A stretch of DNA of 64,000 bases from Massilia sp. BSC265 (GCF_000740675.1 NZ_JPXI01000029.1:248001-312000); one strand, 5' to 3'; positions 1 through 8,092 are shown, numbered from the stretch's first letter. Notes: generated from the sequence alone by a model not told the origin. A program made the numbers and translations.

Positions 1-2
1 CC

Positions 3-398
3 TGGGTCGGCTTCAACGACAACCGGGTTGCGATACGCAGCAGCTACTGGGGGCAGGGCGGCCACAACGCCCTGCTGCTGGTGGGCGACTTCATGCGCAG
101 CGCCTTCGACAGCGGCAAGCTCGATCCGAATGCGCTGTTGCCGGGCGGGCGCCCGCCAGCCCCGCGCCGGTACGAGGAGCCGGAATACGTCGAGGAAGGT
201 CCGGACGAATTGGAAACCGAGGAGGGCATGTCCGAGGGAGAGGTGCCCGACCCGGCTCCGATCGGAGAAGACGACGAGCCGGCCGAGGCGCCGCTCGCCC
301 CGGTACGGCCAGCGCCCGTGCAGACGGCGCCGCCGCCAGCCCAGTTGCCGGATGTCCCGCCCCCGCCGCCGAGCTCCGGCGAGGAAGAGATCATCTAG
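3..398 (+). CDS. mrcA: Penicillin-binding protein 1A, C-terminal part (cut by window start)
   Basis: Only the last 131 residues are present; the reading frame is open from base 3. It begins with WVGFNDNR, which matches the conserved C-terminal end of the transpeptidase domain of class A PBPs, followed by GQGGHNALLLVGDFM, typical of the last helix of that domain. After this comes a disordered Pro/Glu/Ala-rich tail of about 80 residues, common in class A PBPs. These enzymes polymerise and cross-link peptidoglycan at the inner membrane. The stop codon overlaps the end of the convergent M23 peptidase gene by 8 bp. The symbol is inferred from the tail only; another class A PBP paralogue is possible. 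Confidence 0.75.
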   Translation, partial: WVGFNDNRVAIRSSYWGQGGHNALLLVGDFMRSAFDSGKLDPNALLPGGRPPAPRRYEEPEYVEEGPDELETEEGMSEGEVPDPAPIGEDDEPAEAPLAPVRPAPVQTAPPPAQLPDVPPPPPSSGEEEII

Positions 399-957
399 CC
401 GCCGTCCGCCCGGGCGCCTCCTCGTCCGGCCGGGCCGGCGGGCCTTCACGCAGGAGCGGATAGGGATTGACCGGCCCGGCTTTCCCGTACACGCCATAGT
501 GCAGGTGCGGCGGCGTGGTCCGGGCATTGCCGGTATTGCCGACGTAGCCCAGTACCCGTCCTTCCTCGACGCGCATGCCGGGAACGACGTCCGAAAACCG
601 GTCGAGATGGGCATAATAATGCCGCTGGCCGCCCGGCCCCAGTACCCACACCACCTGGCCGCCAAGGCGGTTGCTTCCTACGCGCAAGACGATCCCTTCG
701 GTGGCGGCAAGCACCGCCGTTCCGCGTTTGGCAAAGATGTCGATGCCTTCGTGCTTGCGGCCTTCGCTGCGGCTCGCGTGCCAGGTATCGCGCAGCGCTG
801 TCGGGCGCACGCCGCTTACCGGCATGGCCAGTGCGCTCGGGGCCGGCATCGAGGCCAGGCGCATGGCATAGACGACGTGCCGCACCCAGGGCTCGAGCAA
901 GCCCCAGGCGGCGACGAGGAGTACGGCCAGTATCAGGCTGCGCAGGAAGATTCGCAT
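391..957 (-). CDS. M23 family metallopeptidase, membrane-anchored
   Basis: The 188-residue protein has an N-terminal hydrophobic segment (about residues 5-22) that should anchor it to the inner membrane or act as an uncleaved signal. The C-terminal part is an M23 (LytM-like) domain with both zinc signatures: HEGIDI (the HxxxD site, about residue 70) and HLHYGVY (the HxH site, about residue 152). M23 enzymes cut peptide bonds in peptidoglycan in the periplasm or regulate amidases. Both metal-ligand motifs are intact, so it is probably active. It lies convergent to the penicillin-binding protein gene, which is in keeping with a cell-wall role, but they are not co-transcribed. Confidence 0.88.
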   Translation of the reverse strand: MRIFLRSLILAVLLVAAWGLLEPWVRHVVYAMRLASMPAPSALAMPVSGVRPTALRDTWHASRSEGRKHEGIDIFAKRGTAVLAATEGIVLRVGSNRLGGQVVWVLGPGGQRHYYAHLDRFSDVVPGMRVEEGRVLGYVGNTGNARTTPPHLHYGVYGKAGPVNPYPLLREGPPARPDEEAPGRTAAR

Positions 958-1019
958 GGCAGGTGGTCCATGAGTGTCCGATACGGGACACGTATGGGCG
1001 AACCCCTGGATTTACAGCC

Positions 1020-2885
1020 TCAGGCTGGGTCGAGCGTGGGACGGGGTGTCACTGCCTCGCCCGCGTTCTGGACGGTGGGCGTGTCGGTCGTCGGGTCTTG
1101 GCGCAGCGGCAACACCAGCGTGAAGGTGCATCCCTGGCCGGCACCGGCGCTGTGCACGGAAACCTTGCCACCGTGCAGGACGGTCAGCTCCTTCACCAGT
1201 GCCAGCCCCAGTCCGAGGCCGCCCTGGGCGCGGTCGATGCTGGTCGGGCCCTGCACCAGCACGTCGAAGATGACGGGCAGGAGTTCCGGTGCGAGGCCGA
1301 CGCCCGTATCGCAGACCTCCACCACGGCCTCCTTGCCGCTGCTCCTGCAGCGCACCGTGATGCCCCCACCGGCGGGCGTGTACTTGATGGCGTTGTGCAG
1401 GAGGTTGTCGACGATCTGCTTGAGGCGGGTGCGGTCGCCGTCGACCCAGCTGGTCGCGAGCTCGGCTTCCCAGTGGTGGTTGCCGGCATCGACCAGGCGC
1501 TTCGCCTCGACGCAGGCGTGGAGCACCTCGCCCAGGTTCACCGGCGCGCGCTGCAGCACAATCTTCCCCGACAGGATACGCTGCACGTCGAGCAGGTCGT
1601 CCACAATGCGGGTCAGGTGGCGCATCTGGCGCCGGCTGATCTCGCGCGCATTGGCAGCCAGCTCCGGCTTGACATTCGGCATGTCGAGGACGCTCATGGC
1701 GCCCGAAATCGCGGCCAGCGGGTTGCGCAGCTCGTGTCCGAGCATGGCCAGGAAGGTATCCTTGGACTGGCTCTGCGCCTCGGCGGCGCGGCGCGCGCGC
1801 TGTTCGCTCACCAGGAGCTGCTCGCGTTCGTGCTGCAGCGCCTGGCGGGCAGCGCTCTCGCGCGTCAGGGCCTCGCTGGTGTAGTGCAGGCCGTCGAGCA
1901 GGGCATCGACCTCGTCCACCTTGGTGGGCCGCGGCCGGGCGATGGCGCCGCGCGCCAGCGCGTTGGCCACGCTGCCGGCCTGATGCAGCGCATTCGACAG
2001 CTTGTTTCCGAAGAAGACGGCGGTCAGCACCGCCACGCCCATCAGCAGGAGCAGGGCGAGCGTCGCGTAGGCGGCGGCGGTGCGGGCCGCCGATTCGATT
2101 TCCGCGACAGGCACGCCGATCACGACCGTCCAGCCGCTGAGCTTCGAACGCGTGTAGATCCCGTAGACCTCGGTGCCTTCGCGGGTGACGTGGCGCAGCA
2201 CGCCGCTGCCGGCGTGCAGGGCCGCGGTGCGCATTTCCGGGTGCATCGGCTTCCCGGCGGAGGCTGCTCCATGCCGGTTGCGCGCGATGGTCACGCCATT
2301 GGCATCGAAGACCCCGACCAGCCAGGTGGCTTCCAGCGCGTTGTTCGCAAACACCCGCTCGAAGTAGCGGGCGTCGAAGATCTGGCTCACGACATAGCGC
2401 GGCGACTGTCCAGCCGGCGAGGGAACGTCGACGGAGACCACGGCCCGCTGCGAGGTCGGGCCGAGGAAGTAGCCGGATACACGGGTTTTTTCCGTGCTCA
2501 GCACTTCATCGACATAGTGTTTGGCCGAACCCTTCAGTTCGGTGCCGTAGGGCTTGAGCGTATTGAAGAGGGGCTGGTGGCGGTCGTTGACCAGGGTCGT
2601 CCAGGACATGGGATCGTCCCCGTTCAGGCGGCTGGCAAGCCGGTACACCCGGCCGTAATTGCCTTCTTCGAGGGATTCGGAGTTGGCGATGACCCGCAGC
2701 AGCGCTTCCTTGACGGCGATCTCGCGGTCGACCAGCAGCGCAGTGGAGCGCGCGGTTTCCTGGACCCGTTGGATGCGCGACTCGCGTTCCCAGTCGAGCA
2801 GCATGAAGACCCCGAACCAGAAGGCCAGGGCGACAGGGATCAGGATGGCGGCCGCCATGAGGTACAGGTAGGTGCGCGTCTTCAT
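1020..2885 (-). CDS. Sensor histidine kinase with periplasmic dCache-like domain
   Basis: This 621-residue protein has a first membrane helix at about residues 8-28, a periplasmic region of about 240 residues resembling a double-Cache sensor, and a second helix near residues 275-297. A cytoplasmic linker leads to a HisKA domain with the H-box HELRNP (near residue 385) and a HATPase_c domain with an N box (DNLLHNAIKY), DTGVGL and GLGLGLALV. It should autophosphorylate and pass phosphate to a partner response regulator. No receiver domain is fused and no regulator gene lies next to it, so it is an orphan here. It sits 96 bp downstream of the anti-sigma gene on the same strand and could be read from the same transcript. 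Confidence 0.9.
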   Translation of the reverse strand: MKTRTYLYLMAAAILIPVALAFWFGVFMLLDWERESRIQRVQETARSTALLVDREIAVKEALLRVIANSESLEEGNYGRVYRLASRLNGDDPMSWTTLVNDRHQPLFNTLKPYGTELKGSAKHYVDEVLSTEKTRVSGYFLGPTSQRAVVSVDVPSPAGQSPRYVVSQIFDARYFERVFANNALEATWLVGVFDANGVTIARNRHGAASAGKPMHPEMRTAALHAGSGVLRHVTREGTEVYGIYTRSKLSGWTVVIGVPVAEIESAARTAAAYATLALLLLMGVAVLTAVFFGNKLSNALHQAGSVANALARGAIARPRPTKVDEVDALLDGLHYTSEALTRESAARQALQHEREQLLVSEQRARRAAEAQSQSKDTFLAMLGHELRNPLAAISGAMSVLDMPNVKPELAANAREISRRQMRHLTRIVDDLLDVQRILSGKIVLQRAPVNLGEVLHACVEAKRLVDAGNHHWEAELATSWVDGDRTRLKQIVDNLLHNAIKYTPAGGGITVRCRSSGKEAVVEVCDTGVGLAPELLPVIFDVLVQGPTSIDRAQGGLGLGLALVKELTVLHGGKVSVHSAGAGQGCTFTLVLPLRQDPTTDTPTVQNAGEAVTPRPTLDPA

Positions 2886-2981
2886 GCGGGCGTCGGAGGC
2901 GGCTTCGAGTGCGAGGGCGCCATGTGTGTCATGGCAAATATTGCTAGCTTAACAGGTTTGATTGCCGTGCTGCGCGCTTTT

Positions 2982-3749
2982 TCAGCCTCCCTTGACGGCG
3001 CCCGCTTCCCAGCCCCGTTCGCGCGCCGCCCGTTCGGCCGCGGCGTCGAGCGTGCTGCCGGCGATGCGGGCGTCCATGGCATCGAGTACGGCCGGCGGCA
3101 ATGGTGCCGCCGCCTGGCGGTACTCCCCCGCCGGCGCCGGGCTGTCGGCCAGCACCGGGATGCGCCAGTGGCCGCCTTCGCGGCAGGCCAGCCCGCCGGA
3201 GCGCCCCAACTGGAAGGTGCGGCAATAGGCGCCGGACTGCGACAGGAAGCTCAGCCCCACGCGCACCTCGCCCGACGCGGCGTCCTGGGCCAGTTGCCGG
3301 TCGAGTGCCTGCGCCAGGGTGCCGCCGGCGGTCAACTCGCCGGAGGCACCCCGGGCCAGCGCAAGTTCGCTGCTCCCGCCGAGCCAACCGGTCCCGAGGC
3401 TGCCGGCAAGCACGCCAACGGCCAGCGAGGCGGCCAGGGCGCCCCATTGCGGCCATGCCACGCGTTTCTGCCGGCGTTCGTCCTCCTGGCGTCCGGCTGC
3501 GTCGCGCGCGGCCCGAACCGCTGCCAGATCGTGCACCCGGGCCGCGGCCGGCGGCTGCAGCCGCTCCGGGACCGGCTCGTCGAGTGTGCCGGCAAAGGCG
3601 GCGAAGATATCCTGCCGCAGCGCTTGGTGGCGTGCGACGGCCGCCGCCACCGCGGGGTCGTCCCGCATTGCCTGGGCGATGGCGGCGCGCTGCGCCTGAT
3701 CGAGTTCCCCGTCGGCATAGGCCATCAGGGTGTCGTCGTCGTAGTTCAT
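2982..3749 (-). CDS. Anti-sigma factor (transmembrane), partner of the ECF sigma factor
   Basis: The 255-residue protein begins MNYDDDTLMAYADGELD, the typical N-terminal anti-sigma motif of family factors that bind ECF sigma factors. One membrane helix is visible around residues 105-125 (WGALAASLAVGVLAGSLGTG), followed by a periplasmic domain of about 130 residues. The start is fixed by a 4-bp ATGA overlap with the end of the sigma gene, which implies translational coupling. It presumably holds the sigma factor at the membrane until a periplasmic signal inactivates it. No HxxxCxxC zinc motif is seen in the N-terminal part. The nearby subtilase is a possible processing protease, but that is inference. 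Confidence 0.85.
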   Translation of the reverse strand: MNYDDDTLMAYADGELDQAQRAAIAQAMRDDPAVAAAVARHQALRQDIFAAFAGTLDEPVPERLQPPAAARVHDLAAVRAARDAAGRQEDERRQKRVAWPQWGALAASLAVGVLAGSLGTGWLGGSSELALARGASGELTAGGTLAQALDRQLAQDAASGEVRVGLSFLSQSGAYCRTFQLGRSGGLACREGGHWRIPVLADSPAPAGEYRQAAAPLPPAVLDAMDARIAGSTLDAAAERAARERGWEAGAVKGG

Positions 3750-4234
3750 GGTCGTGCTTTCGTCTGGTCGGAGAGGATTTGCTGCAAGGCTTCGCGGGCG
3801 CGGGCCAGGCGGCTGGTGAGGGTGCCCATGGGAATCTCGAGCACCTCGGCGGCTTCCTTGTAGCCCAACCCGTCCACCAGCACGAGGCCGACCACCAGGC
3901 GGTGTTCTTCGGACAGCAGGCTTACCGCTTTCTGGATCGCCAAGCGTTGCTGGTGCGCCTGGGCGAAGTCGTCGCCGACCTGCTCGCCGGCCTCTTCCGG
4001 GACGAACAGCTCGTCGCGCCGGGCGCGGCTGCGCACCTCGTCGATCCATGCATTCTTGATGATGCGAAAGATCCAGCTGTCGAGGCGCGTCCCCGCCGTG
4101 TACTGTTCGCTGCGGCCGAGCGCACGTTCCATGGCGATCTGCACCAGGTCGTCGGCGTCTTCGCGATGGTAGGTGAGCGAACGCGCAAAACGGCGCATTC
4201 GCGGCAGCAGGGAAGCAATCTCGCTGGCAAGCAT
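3746..4234 (-). CDS. ECF RNA polymerase sigma factor
   Basis: The protein has sigma-70 region 2 (HREDADDLVQIAMERAL...LDSWIFRI, about residues 22-67) and region 4 (LSEEHRLVV...GYKEAAEVLEIPMGTLTSRLARARE). At about 162 residues it has the usual ECF length. An upstream in-frame Met at 4303 would give 185 residues. It is rejected because a matching ECF-type promoter lies at 4255-4282, between the two candidate starts, and would place transcription about 14 nt before the Met at 4234. The gene overlaps the downstream anti-sigma gene by 4 bp. The promoter motif recurs before the divergent subtilase gene and before the gene at 5755, which suggests autoregulation and a local regulon. Confidence 0.88.
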   Translation of the reverse strand: MLASEIASLLPRMRRFARSLTYHREDADDLVQIAMERALGRSEQYTAGTRLDSWIFRIIKNAWIDEVRSRARRDELFVPEEAGEQVGDDFAQAHQQRLAIQKAVSLLSEEHRLVVGLVLVDGLGYKEAAEVLEIPMGTLTSRLARAREALQQILSDQTKARP

Positions 4235-4254
4235 TTTCGTCGGTCTCTTCACAT

Positions 4255-4282
4255 ATAACGTTTGGCGCAGGGATTTTCTTCC
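4255..4282 (-). promoter_or_regulatory. Predicted ECF-type promoter of the sigma gene
   Basis: On the minus strand GGAAGA (4282-4277) and CGTTAT (4260-4255) are separated by exactly 16 nt. GGAA...CGTT is the usual layout of promoters read by RpoE-like ECF sigma factors. Transcription would start near 4248, about 14 nt before the chosen ATG. The spacer shares AATC and CC positions with the motif at 5679-5706. The assignment is motif-based only. Confidence 0.55.
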
Positions 4283-4296
4283 CTGCTTAGAACGTT
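4271..4296 (+). promoter_or_regulatory. Predicted divergent ECF-type promoter of the subtilase gene
   Basis: GGATTT (4271-4276) and CGTT (4293-4296) are spaced by 16 nt, the same spacing as the opposite-strand promoter that overlaps it. The -35 elements of both directions lie inside a perfect inverted repeat, GCAGGGA (4267-4273) and TCCCTGC (4280-4286). One sigma factor could therefore fire both ways from a nearly symmetric site. The -35 (GGATTT) departs from GGAA, so this is the weakest of the three motifs. Confidence 0.42.
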
Positions 4297-4345
4297 CATA
4301 CATATTCCTGGGTGCAATCGTCGTGCCATGATATATGATCCACGC

Positions 4346-5659
4346 ATGAAGTCAGTTCGTCTTATTTGCCGTATCGCCCTCATGGGGATGCTGCTTGCCG
4401 CCGCGCCTGCGCGTGCCCAGCTCGGCTTGCCCTCCCTGCCGTCCCTGCCCTTGCCCGACCGTGTCGGTCCAGCCGGACTGGGAGAACTGCGGGGACCGCT
4501 CGACCGCCTGCTCGACCGGACGCCGCTTCCGGACCTCGGCCGCCTGCGCGCCGACCAGCTTGGCGGCCTGCTGGCGCGCCATCCGGACCGCCTGGAACGG
4601 GATCCCGTCGGAAACGTGGTGTTGCGCGGCGAGCTGCTGGCCTGGTCGCCCAGCCCGGCGGGCTTGCAGGCGGCCGCTGCCGCCGGCCTCGCTGTCGCAC
4701 GGGAGCAGGACTATCCGGAACTCGGCCAGCGACTGGTGGTATTTCGCGTGCAGGAGGAGAAGGGCCAAGCCATCGCCGGCATGCTGGAGATGCTGCGCAC
4801 GGCCGACCCCGACGGTGTGTACGACTTCAACCATCTGTTCACCCGAAGCGGGACACAGGCGGGCGCGAGTGGCGGGCCCGCTTCGCGTCTAGCTGCTGGC
4901 CCGGTGCGGGTCGGGCTCGTGGACAGCGGTGTCGACCGGTCCCACGCCGTGTTCGAGGACGTCGAGATTCGCCATTGGGGGTGCGGCGGCGCGCAGCGGC
5001 CTGCGCCGCATGGAACGGCCGTGGCCGCGCTGATGGTCGGCCGCTCCGCCCACTTCAGCGGGGCCGCACCCGGCGGCAGCCTGTATGCAGCGGACGTCTA
5101 CTGCGACGAACCGACGGGCGGTTCGGTCGACAGGATCGTCGGCGCACTGGCCTGGCTGGCGCGGGAACAGGTCGGCGTGGTCAACATCAGTCTGGTCGGC
5201 CCCGGCAACGGCGCACTTGCCGGGGCAGTAAAGGCGATGGTGGGGCGCGGGCACCTGCTGGTGGCAGCAGTCGGCAACGACGGCCCGGCAGCGCCCCCCT
5301 TGTACCCGGCCAGCTATCCGGGCGTTGTCGGCGTGAGCGGGGTCGACCGCCGCGGCGAGCCCTTGCCGGAGGCAGGGCGTGGGTCACAGGTGATGTTCGC
5401 GGCGCCGGGCAGCCACATGGTCAGCGCCGTGCCCGGCAGTCCGCCATATCGGCAGGTGCGCGGAACCTCGTATGCAGCGCCGATCGTGGCGGGCTTGCTC
5501 GCACGCCAACTGCCGCGTCCGGACCGGGACGCCGCCCCCCGCGCGGTGGAAGCACTGGTGCGCGATGCAACTGGGGGCAAGGCCGGGAACATCAGCAATG
5601 CGACCGGTCACGGCGTGGTCGGCTCTGCGGTCCGCGTCGACCCTGCGCGCCTGCGCTGA
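4346..5659 (+). CDS. Secreted S8 family (subtilisin-like) serine protease
   Basis: The start at 4346 gives a clear signal peptide (MKSVRLICRIALMGMLLAAAPARA). The mature protein has a roughly 165-residue N-terminal region and then a peptidase S8 domain. Its triad is visible: Asp in VGLVDSGVDRSH (about residue 193), His in PHGTAVAALMVG (about 225) and Ser in GTSYAAPIVAGLL (about 378). It has 437 residues. It should act in the periplasm or outside the cell. It is transcribed away from an ECF sigma/anti-sigma pair with overlapping promoter motifs, so it is probably in the sigma regulon. It may digest an extracellular target, mature the next gene product, or process the anti-sigma factor; the sequence does not say which. 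Confidence 0.88.
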   Translation: MKSVRLICRIALMGMLLAAAPARAQLGLPSLPSLPLPDRVGPAGLGELRGPLDRLLDRTPLPDLGRLRADQLGGLLARHPDRLERDPVGNVVLRGELLAWSPSPAGLQAAAAAGLAVAREQDYPELGQRLVVFRVQEEKGQAIAGMLEMLRTADPDGVYDFNHLFTRSGTQAGASGGPASRLAAGPVRVGLVDSGVDRSHAVFEDVEIRHWGCGGAQRPAPHGTAVAALMVGRSAHFSGAAPGGSLYAADVYCDEPTGGSVDRIVGALAWLAREQVGVVNISLVGPGNGALAGAVKAMVGRGHLLVAAVGNDGPAAPPLYPASYPGVVGVSGVDRRGEPLPEAGRGSQVMFAAPGSHMVSAVPGSPPYRQVRGTSYAAPIVAGLLARQLPRPDRDAAPRAVEALVRDATGGKAGNISNATGHGVVGSAVRVDPARLR

Positions 5660-5678
5660 AAAATTTTTTAGCATCGAT

Positions 5679-5706
5679 GGAATAAATCACCACAACGCAT
5701 CGTTTT
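5679..5706 (+). promoter_or_regulatory. Predicted ECF-type promoter before the Ala/Gly/Ser-rich gene
   Basis: GGAATA (5679-5684) and CGTTTT (5701-5706) are separated by 16 nt, matching the motif upstream of the ECF sigma gene. The start codon of the next gene is about 48 nt further on, preceded by an AAGGAGAAC ribosome site. This suggests that the gene at 5755 belongs to the sigma regulon as a separate transcript rather than simply reading through from the protease gene. Confidence 0.6.
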
Positions 5707-5754
5707 CCTTGTATCGGCAGCGAAATCACTCGTGCCACTGACAAGGAGAACAGT

Positions 5755-6852
5755 ATGAATGCCAAGAAGATCGTCCAGCAACTCGCCATCGCCCTGTCCC
5801 TGGGTGTCGCCGCGTCTGCCCATGCCCAGTTGTTGGGCGGCGGCCTCGGCGGTTCGGTAGGCGGCATGATCGGTGGTGGCGGCCTTGGCCGCATGGGCGG
5901 CATCGATGCCGGCGGCATGATGCGTGGGGCCGGCCGCCTGGACGCCGAGATGGCGCGTCCGGCAGGCGGCGTAGCCGGCCGCAGCATCGAACGCGTGCGA
6001 GAAGTGCGACCACAACCTGAGGCAGCTGGCGCAAGCCTGGCGGCTGGAAGCGTGAGCGGGGCACTGTCGGGCGCGGTATCGTCGGACGCTAGGGCCAACG
6101 GCGAACTCGCCGCTCGCCGTGCAGCCCAGGCGGGCGGCCAGGCGAGTGCTGCCGGCGTCCTCGAACTCGGGACCAGCGGCGCCACAGGTCTTGCGGGGCA
6201 GGCGGCTTCCGGCCTGCGCGGCGCGGCCGATGCCGCCAGCGAGCGCGACGGGCAACTGCGCGCGGCCAGCCAGGATGCCGCAGGCAGGGCCAGCGCAGCG
6301 ATCCGCGGCGGCGCACAGGCAGCCGGTGAGCTCCGGCCGGTGCTGGCGAACTCCTCGGGATCGGTATCCGGCGCAGCAACGGCCACGGGCTCCTTGTCCC
6401 AGCGTGCAGGCGCCGGGGAGACGGGTGGCGCACGCTCGTCCGCATCCGGCGAAGCCGCCGGGCGCCTGGGCCTGGACGCGGCTGGCGCGGGCAGCCTGGC
6501 CGCTAGCGCCGCATCGGGTGCGCACCAGGCCGCAAGCGGGACCGGCGATGCGCTGCGTGGGCAGGCCGGCCGGATGCAGGCCGCCGGCCAGCGGGCCGCC
6601 GCACGAACCTCGGAAGGGGCGCACGCCGGCCTCAAGAAGGGCGAGCAAGCCGCCGCCAGCGGCATGGCTTCGCTGAAGCAGGGGGGCTCGGGAAGCGCCG
6701 GTGCTTCCGGGGCCGCCTCCGGCTTCGGCAACGTATCCGGCGCCGGCAGCACCGATCGGTCGGCGTCGGCGCAGGGTGGTGCCTCGGCCTCCGCCTCGCT
6801 TTCGCTTGGCGCGGGCGCCTCGGCACAAGGACACGCAGGCGGCGCCGACTGA
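5755..6852 (+). CDS. Exported Ala/Gly/Ser-rich low-complexity protein
   Basis: This 365-residue protein starts with a signal peptide (cleavage likely after ASAHA, residue 23), then a Gly/Met/Leu-rich stretch (residues 24-60, GGGLGG repeats). A long Ala/Gly/Ser-rich region with regularly spaced Arg, Gln and Glu follows, looking partly helical and partly disordered. No known domain is recognised. It has a strong ribosome site, is preceded by an ECF-type promoter motif, and lies 95 bp after the subtilase gene. It could be an envelope or matrix component, or a substrate of the protease; both are guesses. The codon pattern matches the neighbouring genes, so it is a real gene despite its low complexity. 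Confidence 0.75.
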   Translation: MNAKKIVQQLAIALSLGVAASAHAQLLGGGLGGSVGGMIGGGGLGRMGGIDAGGMMRGAGRLDAEMARPAGGVAGRSIERVREVRPQPEAAGASLAAGSVSGALSGAVSSDARANGELAARRAAQAGGQASAAGVLELGTSGATGLAGQAASGLRGAADAASERDGQLRAASQDAAGRASAAIRGGAQAAGELRPVLANSSGSVSGAATATGSLSQRAGAGETGGARSSASGEAAGRLGLDAAGAGSLAASAASGAHQAASGTGDALRGQAGRMQAAGQRAAARTSEGAHAGLKKGEQAAASGMASLKQGGSGSAGASGAASGFGNVSGAGSTDRSASAQGGASASASLSLGAGASAQGHAGGAD

Positions 6853-6860
6853 AGGGCTCC

Positions 6861-7709
6861 CTACAGGATCGGGGTCCCGCCGGTCACCGCGATGCGCGCC
6901 CCCGAGATGTAGCTGGCCTGGCTTGATGCCAACAGCACGTAGACCGGCGCCACTTCGGCCGGCTGCCCGGGCCGCTTCATCGGCACCTGCTGGCCGAAGC
7001 TCTCGACCTGGTCGGGCGGCATGGTGGCCGGAATCAGGGGCGTCCAGATCGGGCCCGGGGCCACCGAGTTCACCCGGATGCCTTTCTCGGCCAGCAGTTG
7101 GGCCAGGCCGGCGCTGAAGTTGGCGATGGCGCCCTTGGTGGTGGCATAGGCGAGCAGGGTCGGCTTCGGGTTGTCCGAATTGATCGAGGTGGTGTTGATG
7201 ATCGAGGCCCCGGGCTGCATGTGCCGCACCGCCGCCTTGCAAATGTGGAACATCGCGGTGATGTTGACCTTGAAGGTGTACTCCCATTCCTCGTCGGGGA
7301 TTTCTTCCAGCGAGTCATGCGTCATCTGGAAGGCGGCGTTGTTCACCAACACGTCGATGCGCCCGAATTCCTGTACCGCACGGTCGACGATCGCCCGGCA
7401 GTGGGCCGGGTCGGCCAGGTCGCCCGGCACCAGCACCGCCTTGCGGCCGGCTTCCTCGACCAGGCGCGCGGTCTCCTGCGCATCCTCGTGTTCGTTCAGG
7501 TAGGAGATCAGGACATCGGCGCCTTCGCGCGCAAAGGCGATCGCCACCGCACGGCCGATGCCGCTGTCGCCGCCGGTGATGATGGTGGCCTTGTCCTTCA
7601 GCTTGCCGGAGCCCTGGTAGCTCGACTCGCCATGGTCTGCCTGCGGGGTCAGTTGCGCCTCGGTTCCCGGCGCTTCCTGCTGCTGTGGTGGCTGCTGCGT
7701 CTGGTTCAT
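6861..7709 (-). CDS. SDR family oxidoreductase (YghA/YhdF-like general stress type)
   Basis: The 282-residue protein carries the classical SDR signatures: the NAD(P)-binding TGGDSGIG (about residues 45-52), NNAA (about 127-130) and the active site Y-x3-K in YATTKGA with an upstream Ser (TTSINSDN). A Gln-rich N-terminal extension of about 35 residues precedes the Rossmann fold, as in bacterial general-stress SDRs related to glucose dehydrogenase. It should be a cytoplasmic NAD(P)H-dependent reductase or dehydrogenase; the substrate cannot be read from sequence. It ends 8 bp from the convergent Ala/Gly/Ser gene. The mscS remnant lies directly upstream. Confidence 0.9.
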   Translation of the reverse strand: MNQTQQPPQQQEAPGTEAQLTPQADHGESSYQGSGKLKDKATIITGGDSGIGRAVAIAFAREGADVLISYLNEHEDAQETARLVEEAGRKAVLVPGDLADPAHCRAIVDRAVQEFGRIDVLVNNAAFQMTHDSLEEIPDEEWEYTFKVNITAMFHICKAAVRHMQPGASIINTTSINSDNPKPTLLAYATTKGAIANFSAGLAQLLAEKGIRVNSVAPGPIWTPLIPATMPPDQVESFGQQVPMKRPGQPAEVAPVYVLLASSQASYISGARIAVTGGTPIL

Positions 7710-7724
7710 GTTCGTCCTTTCGAT

Positions 7725-8092
7725 TCAGTGTTTGAGGAAGCGCGGGGTCGAGGGGCTGTTGCGCAGGGTGAACACGATCCGGCGTGTGCACATGCGACGG
7801 TACTTGTAGGCCGTATTCCGGAGCAGTTCGGGATGCGCAATGATGGCCTGTTCGCCGCCGAGGGCGCGCACGCGAGTCCTCTTCAGTCCAAGGTGCCCGA
7901 CCGTACGGCTGAAATCCTTCACCATGATGAAGTCGCCGGTGCCGGCCTGCTTCGCTCGGCTGACCGAGGCGGCCGCGGAACAGGATCGGGGCGCCGGGCA
8001 TCAGCGTGCAGCTGGCGACGGCGCAGCGGTGGCGAACTGGGCGTTCGGCCGGGTGATGCCGAGGGATGCGAAAACGCGAGGGAGATTGTTCG
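7725..8092 (-). pseudogene. Decayed MscS-family channel remnant
   Basis: The minus strand encodes GDFIMVKDFSRTVGHLGLK and RVRALGGEQAIIAHPELL. These align with GDFIIVGDALGAVEYIGLK and RLRGLGGEQIVFSNGELL of the intact MscS gene at 16418-17512. Further upstream, in other frames, NNLPRVFASLGI and LGQPSEAG resemble the pore helix (TTLVASLGI) and LDKPFEVG of that channel. Frameshifts and an in-frame stop separate these blocks, and there is no N-terminal half and no C-terminal domain. It is a degraded duplicate or a deletion product. The 5-prime limit is approximate. Confidence 0.65.

Noticed and set aside
970..990. Inverted repeat GTGTCC-N5-6-GGACAC between the M23 and kinase genes
   Set aside because: It is short (6-bp arms) and has no T-run or promoter relation; it may be chance in GC-rich DNA.
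831..3863. 1010-codon plus-strand open frame over the sensor kinase and anti-sigma genes
   Set aside because: It is a GC-driven shadow of genes with well-defined motifs on the minus strand, and its composition (Arg/Gly/Ala/His) is typical of such shadows.
4235..4303. Upstream Met (4303) as start of the ECF sigma factor
   Set aside because: The predicted promoter (4255-4282) lies downstream of that Met, and conserved sigma sequence begins after the Met at 4234.
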